Shown here: one piece after another, positions 18,089 through 28,073 of the stretch
Numbering within the stretch: the stretch's first letter is position 1
Layout of the letters: the number at the start of each line of letters is the position of its first letter
DNA from: JAWWPY01 sp963822825
Lineage (GTDB): Bacteria > Actinomycetota > Actinomycetes > Streptosporangiales > Streptosporangiaceae
Assembly (NCBI GenBank): GCA_963822825.1
Contig: CAWGIW010000011.1
Span: 62,001 to 126,000, forward strand
Reading direction: 5' to 3'
DNA: 64,000 nt
Translations under genes and position numbers: made by a program
The notes under the pieces: generated by a model
What the model was told of the DNA's origin: nothing
The model's database searches: none
Seen by the model: only the letters and a program-made list of their open reading frames with translations

Positions 18089-20085
18089 GTGAGCGGTTAC
18101 CGGTACGGCGAGTATCACGACGGGCCAGATCCGCTGGCCCCGCCGTATGATGCCCGCGGCGCGCTGGACGAACTCGGGGAGGCGGTGCTTAGCGGCGCGG
18201 ATCCCGCCAGCGCGCTGCGTGACCTGCTGCGCCGGGGGATGGCGGGCCGGCGCGGTCTGGACGACATGCTGCGGCGGGTGCGTGAGCGGCAGCGGGAGGT
18301 GCGCGGCCGGGGCCGCCTCGACGGCATCCTCGACGAGGCGCGCTCACTGCTCGACACGGCTGTCGGCCAGGAGCGCGCGGAACTCTTCCCCGACCCGAGC
18401 GACGAAGCGAGGCTGCGCGAGGAGGAACTCGACTCGCTTCCGTCGGACACCGCGCAGGCGATCCGCCGCCTGGCCGACTACTCGTGGCGTTCGGCGGCCG
18501 CGCGGGACACGTTCGAGCGCCTCAAGGACCTGCTCCGCAGCGAGGTGCTGGACAGTCAGTTCCGCGGCATGAAAGAGGTGCTCGAGCGCCCGGACGGCGA
18601 GGCCATGCAGCGGGTCAAGGACATGCTCGCCGACCTCAACGGGATGCTCGAGGCCGATTCCCGTGGCCAGCACACCCAAGAAGATTTCGACCGGTTCATG
18701 GACTCCTACCGGGACCTGTTCCCCGACGACCCGCGCAACCTGGAGGAACTGGTCAACTCGCTGGTCCGCCGGGCATCCGCGGCGCAGAGGCTGCTCGAGT
18801 CGCTCACCGAGGGCCAGCGCGACGAGCTCGCCGGGCTGATGGACCAGACTCTTCAGGACGCCGGCCTGGCCGCGGAGATGGCCAGGCTGGCTGACCTGCT
18901 GCGGGCCCGCCGCCCCGACATGGATCTTCCTGGCTGGTCCGGTGACCCAATGACCGGTGACGAGCCGCTCGGCCTGGGCGATGCCACGACCGCGATCGCC
19001 GACTTGGCCGACCTGGCCGACCTGGAGACGGCGCTGCGCCAGGATTACCCGGGCGCGCGACTTGACGATATTGACGAGAGCGCGGTGCGCCGGGCCCTCG
19101 GCCGCCAGGCCGTCGATGACATGGAGGCGCTGCGGCAGACCGAGCGGGAACTGGAGCGCCAGGGGTACCTGGAGCGGACCGCGGGCCGGCTGGAGCTGAC
19201 CCCGAAGGCGGTGCGCCGGCTCGGCGAGACAGCGCTGCGCCGGGTATTCGCCGAGCTTCCCGAGGGCGGCCACGGTGATCACGAGCAGCGCGACGTGGGG
19301 CAGGCCGGTGAATACACCGGGGCCACCCGGCCGTGGCAGTTCGGCGACGAGCAGGCGATCGACACCCCGGCCACGGTCCGGAACGCCCTGCTGCGCGACC
19401 CCGGCGCGCTGCGGAACCGGCCGAGGGCCAGCCGGGGGGCACACGCAGCCAGGGCGGGGTCCGGCTGTCGGCCGCCGACTTCGAGGTGGGGGAGACACAG
19501 CGGCGCGCGGCGGCCGCCGTTTGCCTGCTCATCGACCTCTCCTACTCGATGCACCTGCGCGGCACCTGGGGGGCGGCCAAGCAGACGGCACTGGCCCTGC
19601 ATGCCCTGGTGCGCAGCCGGTTCCCGCAGGACTCGATCCAGGTGATCGGCTTCTCCAACTACGCACGGGAACTGCGTGAGACCGATCTCGCGTCCCTCGG
19701 CTGGGACATGGTCCAGGGCACCAACCTGCACCACGCGCTGGTGCTGGCCGGGAGGTATCTCGACCGCCGGCCCGAGCTCGATCCGGTGGTGCTGATCGTC
19801 ACCGACGGCGAGCCGACCGCTCACCTCCAGCGGGACGGGCAGTCCTCATTCGACTGGCCGCCCGCACCGGAGACGCTGGAACTTACCCTCGCCGAGGTGG
19901 ACAAGATGACCCGCCGACACGCCGCACTCAACGTCTTCATGCTGGCTGAGGATGAGGGACTGTCCGCCTTTGTCAACGACGTGGCCCGGCGTAACGGCGG
20001 CCGGGTGCTCTATGCGATCCCTGAGCGCCTCGGTGAGTTCGTGGTGCGGGACTTCCTGCGCGCCCGCCGCCAGTCCAGGCGGTAA
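18089..20085 (+). CDS. VWA-domain protein, partner of the AAA+ ATPase, frameshifted near 19436
   Basis: The product would be about 665 residues: a long helical N-terminal part (ALDELGEAVLSGADPASALRD and onward, about 1-440) and a C-terminal von Willebrand A domain with the MIDAS motif DLSYS (in LLIDLSYSMHLRG), IGFSNYARELRETDL and VTDGEPTAHL. The two parts lie in different frames. The first frame loses homology after LLRDPGALRNRPRASRG, and the second resumes at QGGVRLSAADFEV. The join falls at a run of six G (19434-19439), suggesting a one-base slip, either real or a sequencing error. The AAA+ gene upstream is the expected partner. GTG 18089 is preceded by GGAGG. Function beyond the AAA+/VWA pairing is unknown. 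Confidence 0.82.
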
Positions 20086-20223
20086 CGTTTCGTTTAAGGC
20101 TTTTCGGCCGACGCCATCCACCGCGTCTCGCGTAGTAGCGTTCGGCAGTCAGGTCTTTCGCCGGGCCCGGCCACATGGCCGCGCGCTACGGAGAGTTCAG
20201 CTTAGTTGAGGGAGTGACCCCAC

Positions 20224-20502
20224 GTGAGTACTGTTACCCAATCGGGCACACGTTCATCCGGAAAGCTCATTGGTGGCGTTGTCCTGGCCATTATCGGCGT
20301 TCTGGCGATAATCGTCGGGATTATCTACGTGGCGGAGCCTGCGAGCTCACTGCCGAGCTTCATCCCCGGTCACATCGCCGGCTCGTCGGGGCATCACCCG
20401 CTGCACGCCATCGCTGCGTTCGTCGTGGGCGTGGTCCTGATCGTGGTCGGCCTGTTCACCGCCTTCCGCAAGCCGGGCAGCGCCTCGCCAGCCGGAGACT
20501 GA
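20224..20502 (+). CDS. Small two-helix membrane protein
   Basis: The predicted protein has 92 residues and two hydrophobic segments, VVLAIIGVLAIIVGIIYVA (about residues 18-36) and AIAAFVVGVVLIVVGLF (about 62-78), joined by a histidine-containing loop (GSSGHHPLHA). The short N- and C-termini are polar. Start GTG 20224 follows GAGGGAG. I do not recognise a named family. It lies between the AAA+/VWA pair and another membrane protein on the same strand, but no functional link is evident. Confidence 0.7.
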   Translation: MSTVTQSGTRSSGKLIGGVVLAIIGVLAIIVGIIYVAEPASSLPSFIPGHIAGSSGHHPLHAIAAFVVGVVLIVVGLFTAFRKPGSASPAGD

Positions 20503-20620
20503 CGGCGGTCATCGGGAGCGGGACGAACCGGGCCTGTCGCGGGGGTACCGCCGCTTCAGGCCCGGTGGCGACGAGCGCGGCGACCGTCACTCCCGCCCCG
20601 CGTGCCCCTAGGATCGGGCC

Positions 20621-21169
20621 ATGTCCTTTACCGACCGGCTGATCGTCTGGTTCCACGTCGGCTTCGTGATCTTCGCAATCGGCCCGGTCACCATCGCGAC
20701 CCTGTCCTCACCCCGCTACATCCGGACCCGCAACCTGGTCGTGCTCCGCTACCTGTCCCGGATGACCAGGATCTTCGGCGCCGCCTCGCTGGGCGTGCTG
20801 CTTTTCGGCATCATCGCCAGCCAATCCCTGCACGACATCACCAAAGCGTGGGTGACCGCGTCGATGACGTTGTTCATCGTCGCGCTGGTGCTGCTCGTGC
20901 TCATTATGAGGGACCAGCACCGGGCCATCGTTGCCCTGGAAGGGGTGGAAGTTCCGGTGGTCAGTGGCTCGGACGGCCAGCCTGCCGCGCCCGACCCCAC
21001 CGGGGCCCAGGACGACGAGCCTGGCCCTCCGGAGCCCCCCAGCCCCGCGCCCAGCGGAACGCAAGGCCCCGCCCTGGCCACGGTGGAGCGGGGCCGGATC
21101 GCCTCCATGGCCGGCGTGGTCAGCCTCATCTGGCTGGTGATTCTCGTGCTCATGGTGTGGAATTCCTGA
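20621..21169 (+). CDS. Integral membrane protein (DUF2269-like)
   Basis: The protein has 182 residues with about four membrane segments: LIVWFHVGFVIFAIGPVTIA, AASLGVLLFGIIASQ, ASMTLFIVALVLLVLIM and VVSLIWLVILVLMVW. A proline-rich cytosolic or periplasmic insert (about residues 115-150, with PGPPEPPSPAPSG) precedes the last helix. The WFHVGFVIFAIGPVT start recalls DUF2269-type proteins of unknown function; the assignment is tentative. It is convergent with metB, and a 15-nt repeat array separates the two stops. Confidence 0.7.
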   Translation: MSFTDRLIVWFHVGFVIFAIGPVTIATLSSPRYIRTRNLVVLRYLSRMTRIFGAASLGVLLFGIIASQSLHDITKAWVTASMTLFIVALVLLVLIMRDQHRAIVALEGVEVPVVSGSDGQPAAPDPTGAQDDEPGPPEPPSPAPSGTQGPALATVERGRIASMAGVVSLIWLVILVLMVWNS

Positions 21170-21180
21170 CCGCTGCCCGC

Positions 21181-21270
21181 TTGTCAGTGCCGGGCTTGTC
21201 AGTGCCGGGCTTGTCAGTGCCGGGCTTGTCAGTGCCGGGCTTGTCAGTGCCGGGCTTGTCAGTGCAGGGC
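21181..21270. repeat. 15-nt tandem repeat (6 units) at the metB 3' end
   Basis: Six units of TTGTCAGTGCCGGGC start at 21181 and repeat every 15 nt; the last (21256) has one change. The metB stop (21259-21261) lies within the last unit, so the array is downstream of and partly inside metB. Confidence 0.95.
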
Positions 21271-22422
21271 CTGGCGCAGGTCCTCCAGCAGGTCGTCGCA
21301 GGTTTCGATGCCGACCGACAGCCTGACCAGGTCGGCCGGCACGGCCAGCGCCGACCCGGCCGCCGAGGCGTGCGTCATCCTTCCCGGGTGCTCGATCAGC
21401 GACTCCACCCCGCCGAGCGACTCGCCGAGCGTGAACAGCGCGGTCCGCTCGCAGACCGCGAGCGCCGCCTGCTCGCCGCCACGCAGCCGGCAGGACACCA
21501 TCCCGCCGAAGTCCCGCATCTGCTTGGCCGCGACATCGTGGCCGGGATGGCCGGGCAGCCCCGGATAGAACACCTCCGCGACCGCTGGGTGCGCGGCCAG
21601 CATGACCGCCACGCGCGACGCGTTCTGGCAGTGCCGGTCCATCCGCGGAGCCAGGGTCTTGACGCCGCGCAGGGTCAGCCACGCGTCGAACGGCCCGGCC
21701 ACTGCGCCGGTGGCGTTCTGCAGGAAGGCCAGCCGCTCGGCGAGCGTGCTGTCTGGCACGACGAGCGCGCCGCCCAGCACGTCAGAGTGGCCACCGAGGT
21801 ATTTGGTGGTGGAGTGGACGACGGCGTCAGCGCCGAGCGTGATCGGCTGCTGCAGGTAGGGCGAGGCGAACGTGTTGTCCACCACCAGCAGCGCGCCCGC
21901 CTCGTGGGCGATCTCCGCGAGCGCGGCGATGTCCGCGATGGACAGCAGGGGGTTGGTGGGCGTTTCGGCCCAGAGCACCCGGGCGGGCTGCTCCGCGAGG
22001 GCGTCCCGGACGGCCCGGGTGTCCGACAGCCGCACGGGGGCGTAACTGATGCCCCACTCCGTGAGCACCCGGGCCAGCAGCCGGTACGTGCCGCCGTAGG
22101 CATCGTCGGGGATGAGCACATGGTCGCCGGGCCTGCAGACCGTGCGCAGCAGGCAGTCCTCGGCGGCCATCCCGGAGGCGAAGGCGAGTCCCCGCACCCC
22201 GCCCTCCAGCGCGGCCAGGCACTCCTCGAGCGCCGCGCGGGTCGGGTTCGCGGTCCGGGAGTACTCATAACCGCCCCGCGGGCCGCCCACCCGATCCTGC
22301 TTGTAGGTGGACACCTGGTAGATGGGCGGGACCACGGCGCCGGTCAGCGGGTCAGCTTCCTGGCCCGCGTGGATCGCCAGCGTCTCGAACCCGCCGCCGG
22401 GGTTCGTCGTCACGGCAGACAC
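21259..22422 (-). CDS. metB: Cystathionine gamma-synthase/gamma-lyase family PLP enzyme
   Basis: The 387-residue enzyme joins O-acylhomoserine and cysteine to cystathionine, or cleaves cystathionine; sequence does not separate the two cleanly. The PLP lysine lies in DAVVHSTTKYLGGHSD. TLAIHAGQEADPLTGAVVPP, YEYSRTANPTR and RGVKTLAPRMDRHCQNA are family hallmarks, and length is normal. Cystathionine beta-synthase lies upstream on the same strand, separated by the DUF7405 pair, so a transsulfuration role is likely. GTG 22422 is used; the ribosome site is weak. The stop codon sits inside a 15-nt tandem repeat. Confidence 0.93.
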   Translation of the reverse strand: MSAVTTNPGGGFETLAIHAGQEADPLTGAVVPPIYQVSTYKQDRVGGPRGGYEYSRTANPTRAALEECLAALEGGVRGLAFASGMAAEDCLLRTVCRPGDHVLIPDDAYGGTYRLLARVLTEWGISYAPVRLSDTRAVRDALAEQPARVLWAETPTNPLLSIADIAALAEIAHEAGALLVVDNTFASPYLQQPITLGADAVVHSTTKYLGGHSDVLGGALVVPDSTLAERLAFLQNATGAVAGPFDAWLTLRGVKTLAPRMDRHCQNASRVAVMLAAHPAVAEVFYPGLPGHPGHDVAAKQMRDFGGMVSCRLRGGEQAALAVCERTALFTLGESLGGVESLIEHPGRMTHASAAGSALAVPADLVRLSVGIETCDDLLEDLRQALH

Positions 22423-22462
22423 TCTGCCATGTCCCGGCGGCGGCCACGGGGCCGAGCGGGCT

Positions 22463-24094
22463 CTAGGTAAGTTCCAGCAAGGGGAAAGCCCGGTGCCGGC
22501 GCGGCGGGACGAGGAAGTTCTGCCGGCGCGTCGCGGTGATGAACCGCTCGACGCCGTTGTCGTCGGGGTTGACGTTGGTGAACTGCTTCTGCAGGTCCTG
22601 CGCGGCCTGGAGAGAGCGCATCGAGGTGAAGAAGTCGGCGGTCGGCACGTAGATCAGGAACTGGAGCTTGAACTGGGCGCTGCCGGCGGGCATGTTGTCG
22701 CCCACGTTGGTCGGGAAGGTCCGGAAGGCGGGCACGTCCATGCCGTCGAGGCCCGGGCCGTCGTTGCGGACGTGCAGCGGCGTGCTGTCGGGCGCACGGG
22801 ATATCCGCTGCAGCGCCGCCTCGTGGCCAATGCGGCCCTCACCGGTGAACGTGGCGCTGAGCGTCGCGTTGCTGGGCGTGAACACGCCCGCGCTGTCCTG
22901 GGCACCGAGCATGGCGGCGTTGGTGCCCTGGAACACGTTGTTGATGAAGGCGGGGCCGCCGCCGTTGGTGAACTGGTCGGTGTTGCCGGGGGCGGGTATC
23001 CCGTTCGGGGTGCCGAGCTGATTGGACCGGAACATGTACTGGCAGCGCTCGGTGAAAGGCTCGCCGTCCGGGTGCCGCGGGTCCTGGTTGGCCGTCGCGT
23101 AGAACTGGTACAGGTCCTCGATCACGTGCGAGAGGTGCGCGATGGAGCCGTTGTCGAAGTAGCTGCCGGGCGTGGCGTTGGTCAGCTTGGCCGAGGAGTT
23201 GCCGGCGAACGTGGTGATCGCGGCCGGCCCGGACGCATTGCTCTGCTGATCCACGAAGCCCATGGCCATCGAGGAGTTGGGGTTCATCCGGGGCGCGAAC
23301 TCGAAGCCGTAGTTGTTGGCCATCGAGCGCGGCAGGCCGACCTGCACGAACTGGATGCGCGGCGGCTGGAAGCTGAACAGCCCGTTGAAGTTGGGCGACG
23401 GCACGCCCTTGCCGTTGAGGTTGTTGCTGCCCTGGAACCACAGCGGGATCGCACTCAGGTTGACCATCGAGTCACTGCGGATCTCGAACAGCATGTCGTT
23501 GTTCTCGATCACCACGTTGACGTTGAACCGGTCCTTGGTGACCCCGGGGATCAGCGCGCCCGGGCCGCCGACCAGGCCGCCCACCACGTCGGTCGGGGAC
23601 GGGACCGCCTCGACGAGCACCGGCCGGCCGGCGGCCAGCCCGGCGTAGCTGACGGTCGTCGGCATGTTGGCCTGCACCACCGACTGCGGCAGCCGGCTGA
23701 AGTAGGGCAAGCCGTAGGACACCGAGAAGATAAGCACGCCTGACGGGCTCGCCGGGTAACTGGCCTCGATGGTGGTGAGCGCGTTGGCCAGCGTGGCCTG
23801 GTCGGCCTTGGTGGGGGTGCGGTTCAGCTTGACCGGCTGCAGCAGAGCGTACGTGGGCGCGAACTGGGCGGTGACGCTGCCCGCGCCGTCGTTGAACACC
23901 TGGGCCGGGTTGATGAAGCCGCCCATGTCGAACTGGATGTCGGAGAAGGTGGTCGCCGCGGAGGCCGGTCGCACCAGCGGCGAGGCCAACTGCTCCAGGA
24001 GCGCGGCCTGAGACAGCAGGAAGGCCGTGGCCGCGCCTCGTTTCAGAGCCGATCGCCGACTCATGACTGCGCCCTTGAGTTCCTCTGCGTCCAT
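22463..24094 (-). CDS. Tat-exported DUF7405-type protein (intact copy)
   Basis: The product has 543 residues. A twin-arginine signal follows a short leader: MSRRSALKRGAATAFLLSQA, with an Ala-rich cleavage region near PASAA. The mature part has TTFSDIQFDMGGFINPAQVF, SYGLPYFSRLP, AVPSPTDVV, NDMLFEIRSDS, FTNGGGPAFINNVFQGT, and the C-terminus RFITATRRQNFLVPPRRHRA. I recall this as a DUF7405-like actinomycete family; some features resemble Dyp-type peroxidase folds, but a haem ligand cannot be assigned. ATG 24094 has AAGGAAGGA upstream; a longer reading to 24322 is unlikely. A second, decayed copy lies just upstream. Function unknown, likely extracytoplasmic. Confidence 0.82.
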   Translation of the reverse strand: MDAEELKGAVMSRRSALKRGAATAFLLSQAALLEQLASPLVRPASAATTFSDIQFDMGGFINPAQVFNDGAGSVTAQFAPTYALLQPVKLNRTPTKADQATLANALTTIEASYPASPSGVLIFSVSYGLPYFSRLPQSVVQANMPTTVSYAGLAAGRPVLVEAVPSPTDVVGGLVGGPGALIPGVTKDRFNVNVVIENNDMLFEIRSDSMVNLSAIPLWFQGSNNLNGKGVPSPNFNGLFSFQPPRIQFVQVGLPRSMANNYGFEFAPRMNPNSSMAMGFVDQQSNASGPAAITTFAGNSSAKLTNATPGSYFDNGSIAHLSHVIEDLYQFYATANQDPRHPDGEPFTERCQYMFRSNQLGTPNGIPAPGNTDQFTNGGGPAFINNVFQGTNAAMLGAQDSAGVFTPSNATLSATFTGEGRIGHEAALQRISRAPDSTPLHVRNDGPGLDGMDVPAFRTFPTNVGDNMPAGSAQFKLQFLIYVPTADFFTSMRSLQAAQDLQKQFTNVNPDDNGVERFITATRRQNFLVPPRRHRAFPLLELT

Positions 24095-24614
24095 GCCGGG
24101 TCCTTCCTTCAACTGCGGCGGATCCGTCAGCGACGACGGAGCCGTTTCCCAAACGGGGGTACAGGCCTGACGGCCTGCGAGGCCTGGCGCCGGGCTCAGC
24201 GCATGACATCCGGAGCACCGACGCGAGGCTGGGGCGGGGGCTGGGGTAGGCGGCGGGTGGGGGTAGATCAGGATCGCGCCAAACATAGATCGGCTGCCGC
24301 CGGATCTATCGTCCATTAGCATGACATTTTTGTCATGCTAGGCCGGGCCATTATGGCCGTCGGCGCAATACGCTGGGCCGTGGGTCTGAGATCCCTGTGA
24401 ACTGCAGATATGCAGGATTCACAAGATCACATGTGTTATTTTGTGGCCAATCCTGCTGGCGTACGCTGGCCATTATCGGCTGAAAATTTCAGCAGCTGCT
24501 GTAAACAGCCACTTGCCTATCTCCGGATGCCGGGCGCAACACCAGTCTCGCGGTCAGCGGCAGGATGACGGCCCGGCCGGGGGCTCCTCCTTCGCATAGC
24601 ACCGGAACTCAGCG
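24095..24614. other. Intergenic region between the two DUF7405-type copies
   Basis: About 520 nt without a supported gene. It includes the 5' leader of the intact copy, an AT-rich stretch (24300-24500) with the palindrome described separately, and the remainder of the decayed copy's shifted reading frame near 24517-24614. Confidence 0.6.
24396..24433. promoter_or_regulatory. Palindrome and shared upstream element of the intact DUF7405-type gene
   Basis: TGTGAACTGCA (24396-24406) and TGCAGGATTCACA (24411-24423) form an inverted repeat with a one-base offset. The overlapping 18-nt sequence GATTCACAAGATCACATG (24416-24433) recurs exactly at 26383-26400 upstream of the second copy. The element is about 320 nt upstream of the start codon in both genes, suggesting a conserved promoter or operator. 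Confidence 0.55.
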
Positions 24615-26067
24615 TCAAGTCAGCTCCAGCAACGGGAAGGCCCGGTGCCTGCGCGGCGGGACCAGGAAGTTCTGCCGGCGGGTCGCGGTGATGAAGCGCT
24701 CCAGGCCATTGTCGTCGTCCTGGCCGCCCAGGAACTGCTGCTGGAATTGCTGCGCCGCCGCCGCATTGCGCATCTGGGCGAAGAGGTCGGCGGTCGGCAC
24801 GTACATACAGGAACTGCAGCTTGAACTGCTTGCTGCGCGCCGGGACGTCGGTCCCGTCCGGCTCGGGGAAGGTCCGGAAGGCGGGCACGTCCATGCTGTC
24901 GAGACCGGGGCCGTCGGCCCGGATGTGCAGCGGCGTACCATCGGCCGCCCGCGACACCTGCTGCAGCGCCTCCTCGTGGCCGACGCGGGGCAGGCTGGTG
25001 AACGTCGCGCTCAGCGTCTGGTTGGCCGGGGTGAAGAGGCCCGCACTGTCCTGGGCGGCCGCCACGGCGGCACCGGTGCCCTGGAAGACGTTGTTGACGA
25101 AGGCCGGCCCGCCCCCGTTGGTGAACTGGTCGGTGTTGCCCGCGGCGGGGATCCCGTTGGTGGTGCCGAGCTGGTTCGAGCGGAACATGTACTGGCAGCG
25201 CTCGGTGAATGGCTCGCCGTCGGCATGCCGCGGGTCCTGGCCAGGCAGGCTGTAGAACTGGTACAGGTCCTCGATGACGTGCGAGAAGTGGGCGACGGAG
25301 CCGTTGTCGAAGTAGTCGCCCGGCACCGCGCTGGTCAGCCGGGCCGACGTGTTGCCCGCGAAGGTGACGATCGTGGGCGGCCCGCTGGCGTTGACCTGCT
25401 GGTCGACGAAGCCCATGGCCATGGAGGAATCAGGATTGATCCGGGACGCGAACTCGAAGCCCCGCTCGTCGGCCATCGCGCGCGGCAGCCCGGGCTGCAC
25501 GAACTGGATGCGCGGGGCCTGGAAGCTGAAGAGCCCGTTGAAGTCGGGTGAGGGCACGCGGCGACCGTCGAGGTTGTCGCTGTCCTGCAGCCACAGGGCC
25601 GGGTCGGCGAGCAGGGTCGGCACGGTGCTGTTCACCAGCGTCCGGGGGAGCCGACTGAAGTACGGCAGGCCGTAGGAAACCGAGAAGATGAGCAGCCCCG
25701 ACGGGCTGGCCGCGTAGCTGGCCTCGATGATGGTCAGGGCATCGGCGAGCGTCGCCTGGTCATCACGGGTCGGCGTGCGGTTAAGCGTGACCGGCTGCAA
25801 CAGGGTGTAAACCGGGGGGAACGAGACCGTGACGGCGCCGGCGCCGTCGTCGAAGACCTGGGCCGGGTTGATGAAGGCAGCCATGTCGAACTGGATGTCA
25901 GAGAATGCGGCCGCGGTGCGGGCGGTCGATCCGTGGGCGCCCCGGCGGGGCGCCGACCCCAGCCGCTCGAACAGCACGGCCTGAGATACCAGGAAGGCTG
26001 ACGCGCCCCCTCCCTTGATCGCCGACCGTCTGCTCATGACTATGCCTTTAAGCTCCGCCGCGTCCAT
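24615..26067 (-). pseudogene. Second DUF7405-type copy, frameshifted and internally deleted
   Basis: This paralogue of the downstream gene starts MDAAELKGIVMSRRSAIKGG (Tat-type signal; ATG 26067 with AAAGGAAAGG upstream) and follows it closely up to SKQFKLQFL. There, near 24805, one extra base shifts the frame. The correct continuation (YVPTADLFAQMRN ... RFITATRRQNFLVPPRRHRA) is in another frame and ends at 24615; the shifted reading runs to 24517. It also lacks about 65 residues present in the other copy (the AVPSPTDVV...NDMLFEIRSDS segment, deletion point near 25600-25640). Two independent lesions imply a decaying duplicate; the frameshift alone could be a sequencing artefact. Confidence 0.78.
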
Positions 26068-26493
26068 GACCTTTCCTTTCGTCGGCTGCGGCGTTCCCGT
26101 CAGCGACGGTGGCGCCGTTCCTGGACGTTGGAGGGCAGGCTGGCTGCCTCCGAGACCCCGCCTGCCGTATCTCAGCGCGCGGCGTCCGCTGGCACAGGCA
26201 GCGGAACCTGAGGCGCGTGGCTCCCTAGGCAGGGGCGGGGTAAGAGAACGCGCTAAACATAGATCTGGCCTGGCTCCGGGATAACCCTTATTAGCCTGAA
26301 ATTTCATCATGAGCTATTTCGGCTCATGGCGGTAATGGGGCGGCCGGTAGCCCAGAATCGGCTCTGAGCTGGTATAAAGCGCGATTCACAAGATCACATG
26401 ACTAGCGGATAGCCAATCTTACAGTCCGCTTACGTGGATTCTTAATGTGTGAATGATGTGAGCGCTGGCCGACTGATCCGCCCGCCGGGGGCG
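26068..26493. other. Upstream region of the decayed DUF7405-type copy
   Basis: About 425 nt without a supported gene, between the pseudogene start and the cbs stop. It holds the duplicated 18-nt element and an AT-richer stretch (26280-26460) that matches the layout upstream of the intact copy, indicating that promoter and gene were duplicated together. Confidence 0.6.
26383..26400. promoter_or_regulatory. Second copy of the 18-nt upstream element
   Basis: GATTCACAAGATCACATG is identical to 24416-24433. Similarity continues further out (CCAATC, then TACG before GG), so a promoter block was duplicated along with the gene. Confidence 0.5.
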
Positions 26494-27912
26494 CTAATGA
26501 CCCCGGATTCCCCCGGGACCCAGGTCAGCCGGGCCGACCAGGAAGGTGAGCAGGTCCTGCCGGGTGATCAGGCCAGGCCGGCCGTCCACCAGGATCACCG
26601 CCGCCCCCGCCTTCTCCAGCGCTTCGACCGCGCGGCTTACCCGCTCGCCGGACCCGATCATGGGCAACGGCGCTGACATGTGGCCGCCGATCACGTCCTG
26701 CGGGCTCGCGCGGCCGGAGACGAGCGCGTCCAGCAGGTCACGCTCGACCACAGAGCCGATGACCTCGGCGGCCATCACCGGAGGCTCCTCCTTCATCACC
26801 GGCAGCTGTGACACGTTGTACTCGCGCAGGATCCCGATCGCGGCGGCCACGGTCTCCTCGGGGTGGACGTGCACGAACTCCGGGAGGCCATCCTGCTTGC
26901 GGGCCAGCACGTCGGCGACCAGCGGTTCGGTGGTCTCCGCGGAAAGGAACCCATAGTCGGCCATCCACTCATCGTTGAAGATCTTCGAGAGATAGCCACG
27001 TCCCCCGTCCGGTAGCAGGACCACGATCACATCATCGGGCGCGGCCGTGGCCGCCACCCGCAGCGCCGCGACGACGGCCAGGCCACATGAGCCGCCGGTC
27101 AGCAGGGCCTCCTCGCGGGCCAGTCGCCGGGTCATCAGGAACGATTCCGCATCGCTCACCGCGATGACCTCGTCGCATACCGACGGATCGTAGTTCGCGG
27201 GCCACATGTCCTCGCCCACGCCCTCCACGAGATAGGGTCGGCCGCTGCCGCCCGAGTACACCGAGCCCTCGGGGTCAGCCCCGATCACCCGCACCGCGCG
27301 GCCGGAGACCTCCTTCAGGTAACGGCCGGTCCCGGTGATCGTGCCCCCGGTGCCGATGCCCGTCACGAAGTGGGTGACGGTGCCGTCCGTCTGGGCCCAG
27401 ATCTCCGGGCCGGTGGAGTGGTAGTGCGAGTCCGGGTTGTCGGGGTTGGCATACTGATCCGGCTTCCAGCCGCCCGGGGTCTCCCGGGCCAGCCGGCTCG
27501 ACACCGAGTAGTACGAGTCGGGGTGGTCCGGCGACACGGTACCCGGGCAGACGACGACCTCAGCGCCGTAGGCGCGCAGGACGCTGATTTTGTCCTGCCC
27601 CACCTTGTCCGGGCAGACGAACAGGCAGTGGTACCCCTTCTCGGCCGCGACAATGGCCAGGCCCACCCCGGTGTTGCCCGAGGTCGGCTCCACGATCGTG
27701 CCACCGGGACGGAGCGCGCCGGAGGCCTCCGCCGCCTCGACCATGCGCAGGGCGATGCGGTCTTTCACCGAGCCGCCCGGGTTGAAGTACTCCACCTTGG
27801 CCAGCACCGCCGGGGCCCGGCCGCCGCCCCCGAGCCCGCGAGTCACCGCCTTGAGCCTGACCAGCGGGGTGTTCCCGACCAGTTCGATCAGGGAATCATG
27901 GACCTGCATCAC
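26494..27912 (-). CDS. cbs: Cystathionine beta-synthase
   Basis: CBS condenses homocysteine and serine to cystathionine, the first step of reverse transsulfuration. The 472-residue protein has a fold-type II PLP core: YFNPGGSVKDRIA (PLP lysine), EPTSGNTGVGLA and GTGGTITGTGRYLKE. Two C-terminal CBS repeats (about residues 340-460) are visible in EFVHVHPEETVAAAIGILRE and HMSAPLPMIGSGERVSRAVE. This is the two-domain actinobacterial type without an N-terminal haem domain. It is transcribed toward the DUF7405 genes and metB. The GTG/ATG pair at 27912/27909 follows GAGG. Confidence 0.95.
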   Translation of the reverse strand: MMQVHDSLIELVGNTPLVRLKAVTRGLGGGGRAPAVLAKVEYFNPGGSVKDRIALRMVEAAEASGALRPGGTIVEPTSGNTGVGLAIVAAEKGYHCLFVCPDKVGQDKISVLRAYGAEVVVCPGTVSPDHPDSYYSVSSRLARETPGGWKPDQYANPDNPDSHYHSTGPEIWAQTDGTVTHFVTGIGTGGTITGTGRYLKEVSGRAVRVIGADPEGSVYSGGSGRPYLVEGVGEDMWPANYDPSVCDEVIAVSDAESFLMTRRLAREEALLTGGSCGLAVVAALRVAATAAPDDVIVVLLPDGGRGYLSKIFNDEWMADYGFLSAETTEPLVADVLARKQDGLPEFVHVHPEETVAAAIGILREYNVSQLPVMKEEPPVMAAEVIGSVVERDLLDALVSGRASPQDVIGGHMSAPLPMIGSGERVSRAVEALEKAGAAVILVDGRPGLITRQDLLTFLVGPADLGPGGIRGH

Positions 27913-28073
27913 CAGCCACCTCGCTCACCAGCCCGCCGCTGGCCAGTGCCGTGCGGTCACGGTCAGTTCCTGTGGGCACCGACGCTATCCCACGGGTCAC
28001 CAGGGCATGGGCACAGCCCGTCGGCTGACATAAGCTACTCCTCAGTAATCAATGAGGATCGAGGGAGCTCGTC

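Noticed and set aside
19425..19445. Programmed ribosomal frameshift as the firm explanation for the split VWA gene
   Set aside because: Only a G run is visible, with no clear downstream stimulator; a sequencing slip is equally likely, so it is listed only as a question.
20602..22470. Long reading frame on the plus strand opposite metB
   Set aside because: Its translation has no family pattern and it lies opposite a clear PLP enzyme; GC-rich third positions make such frames common.
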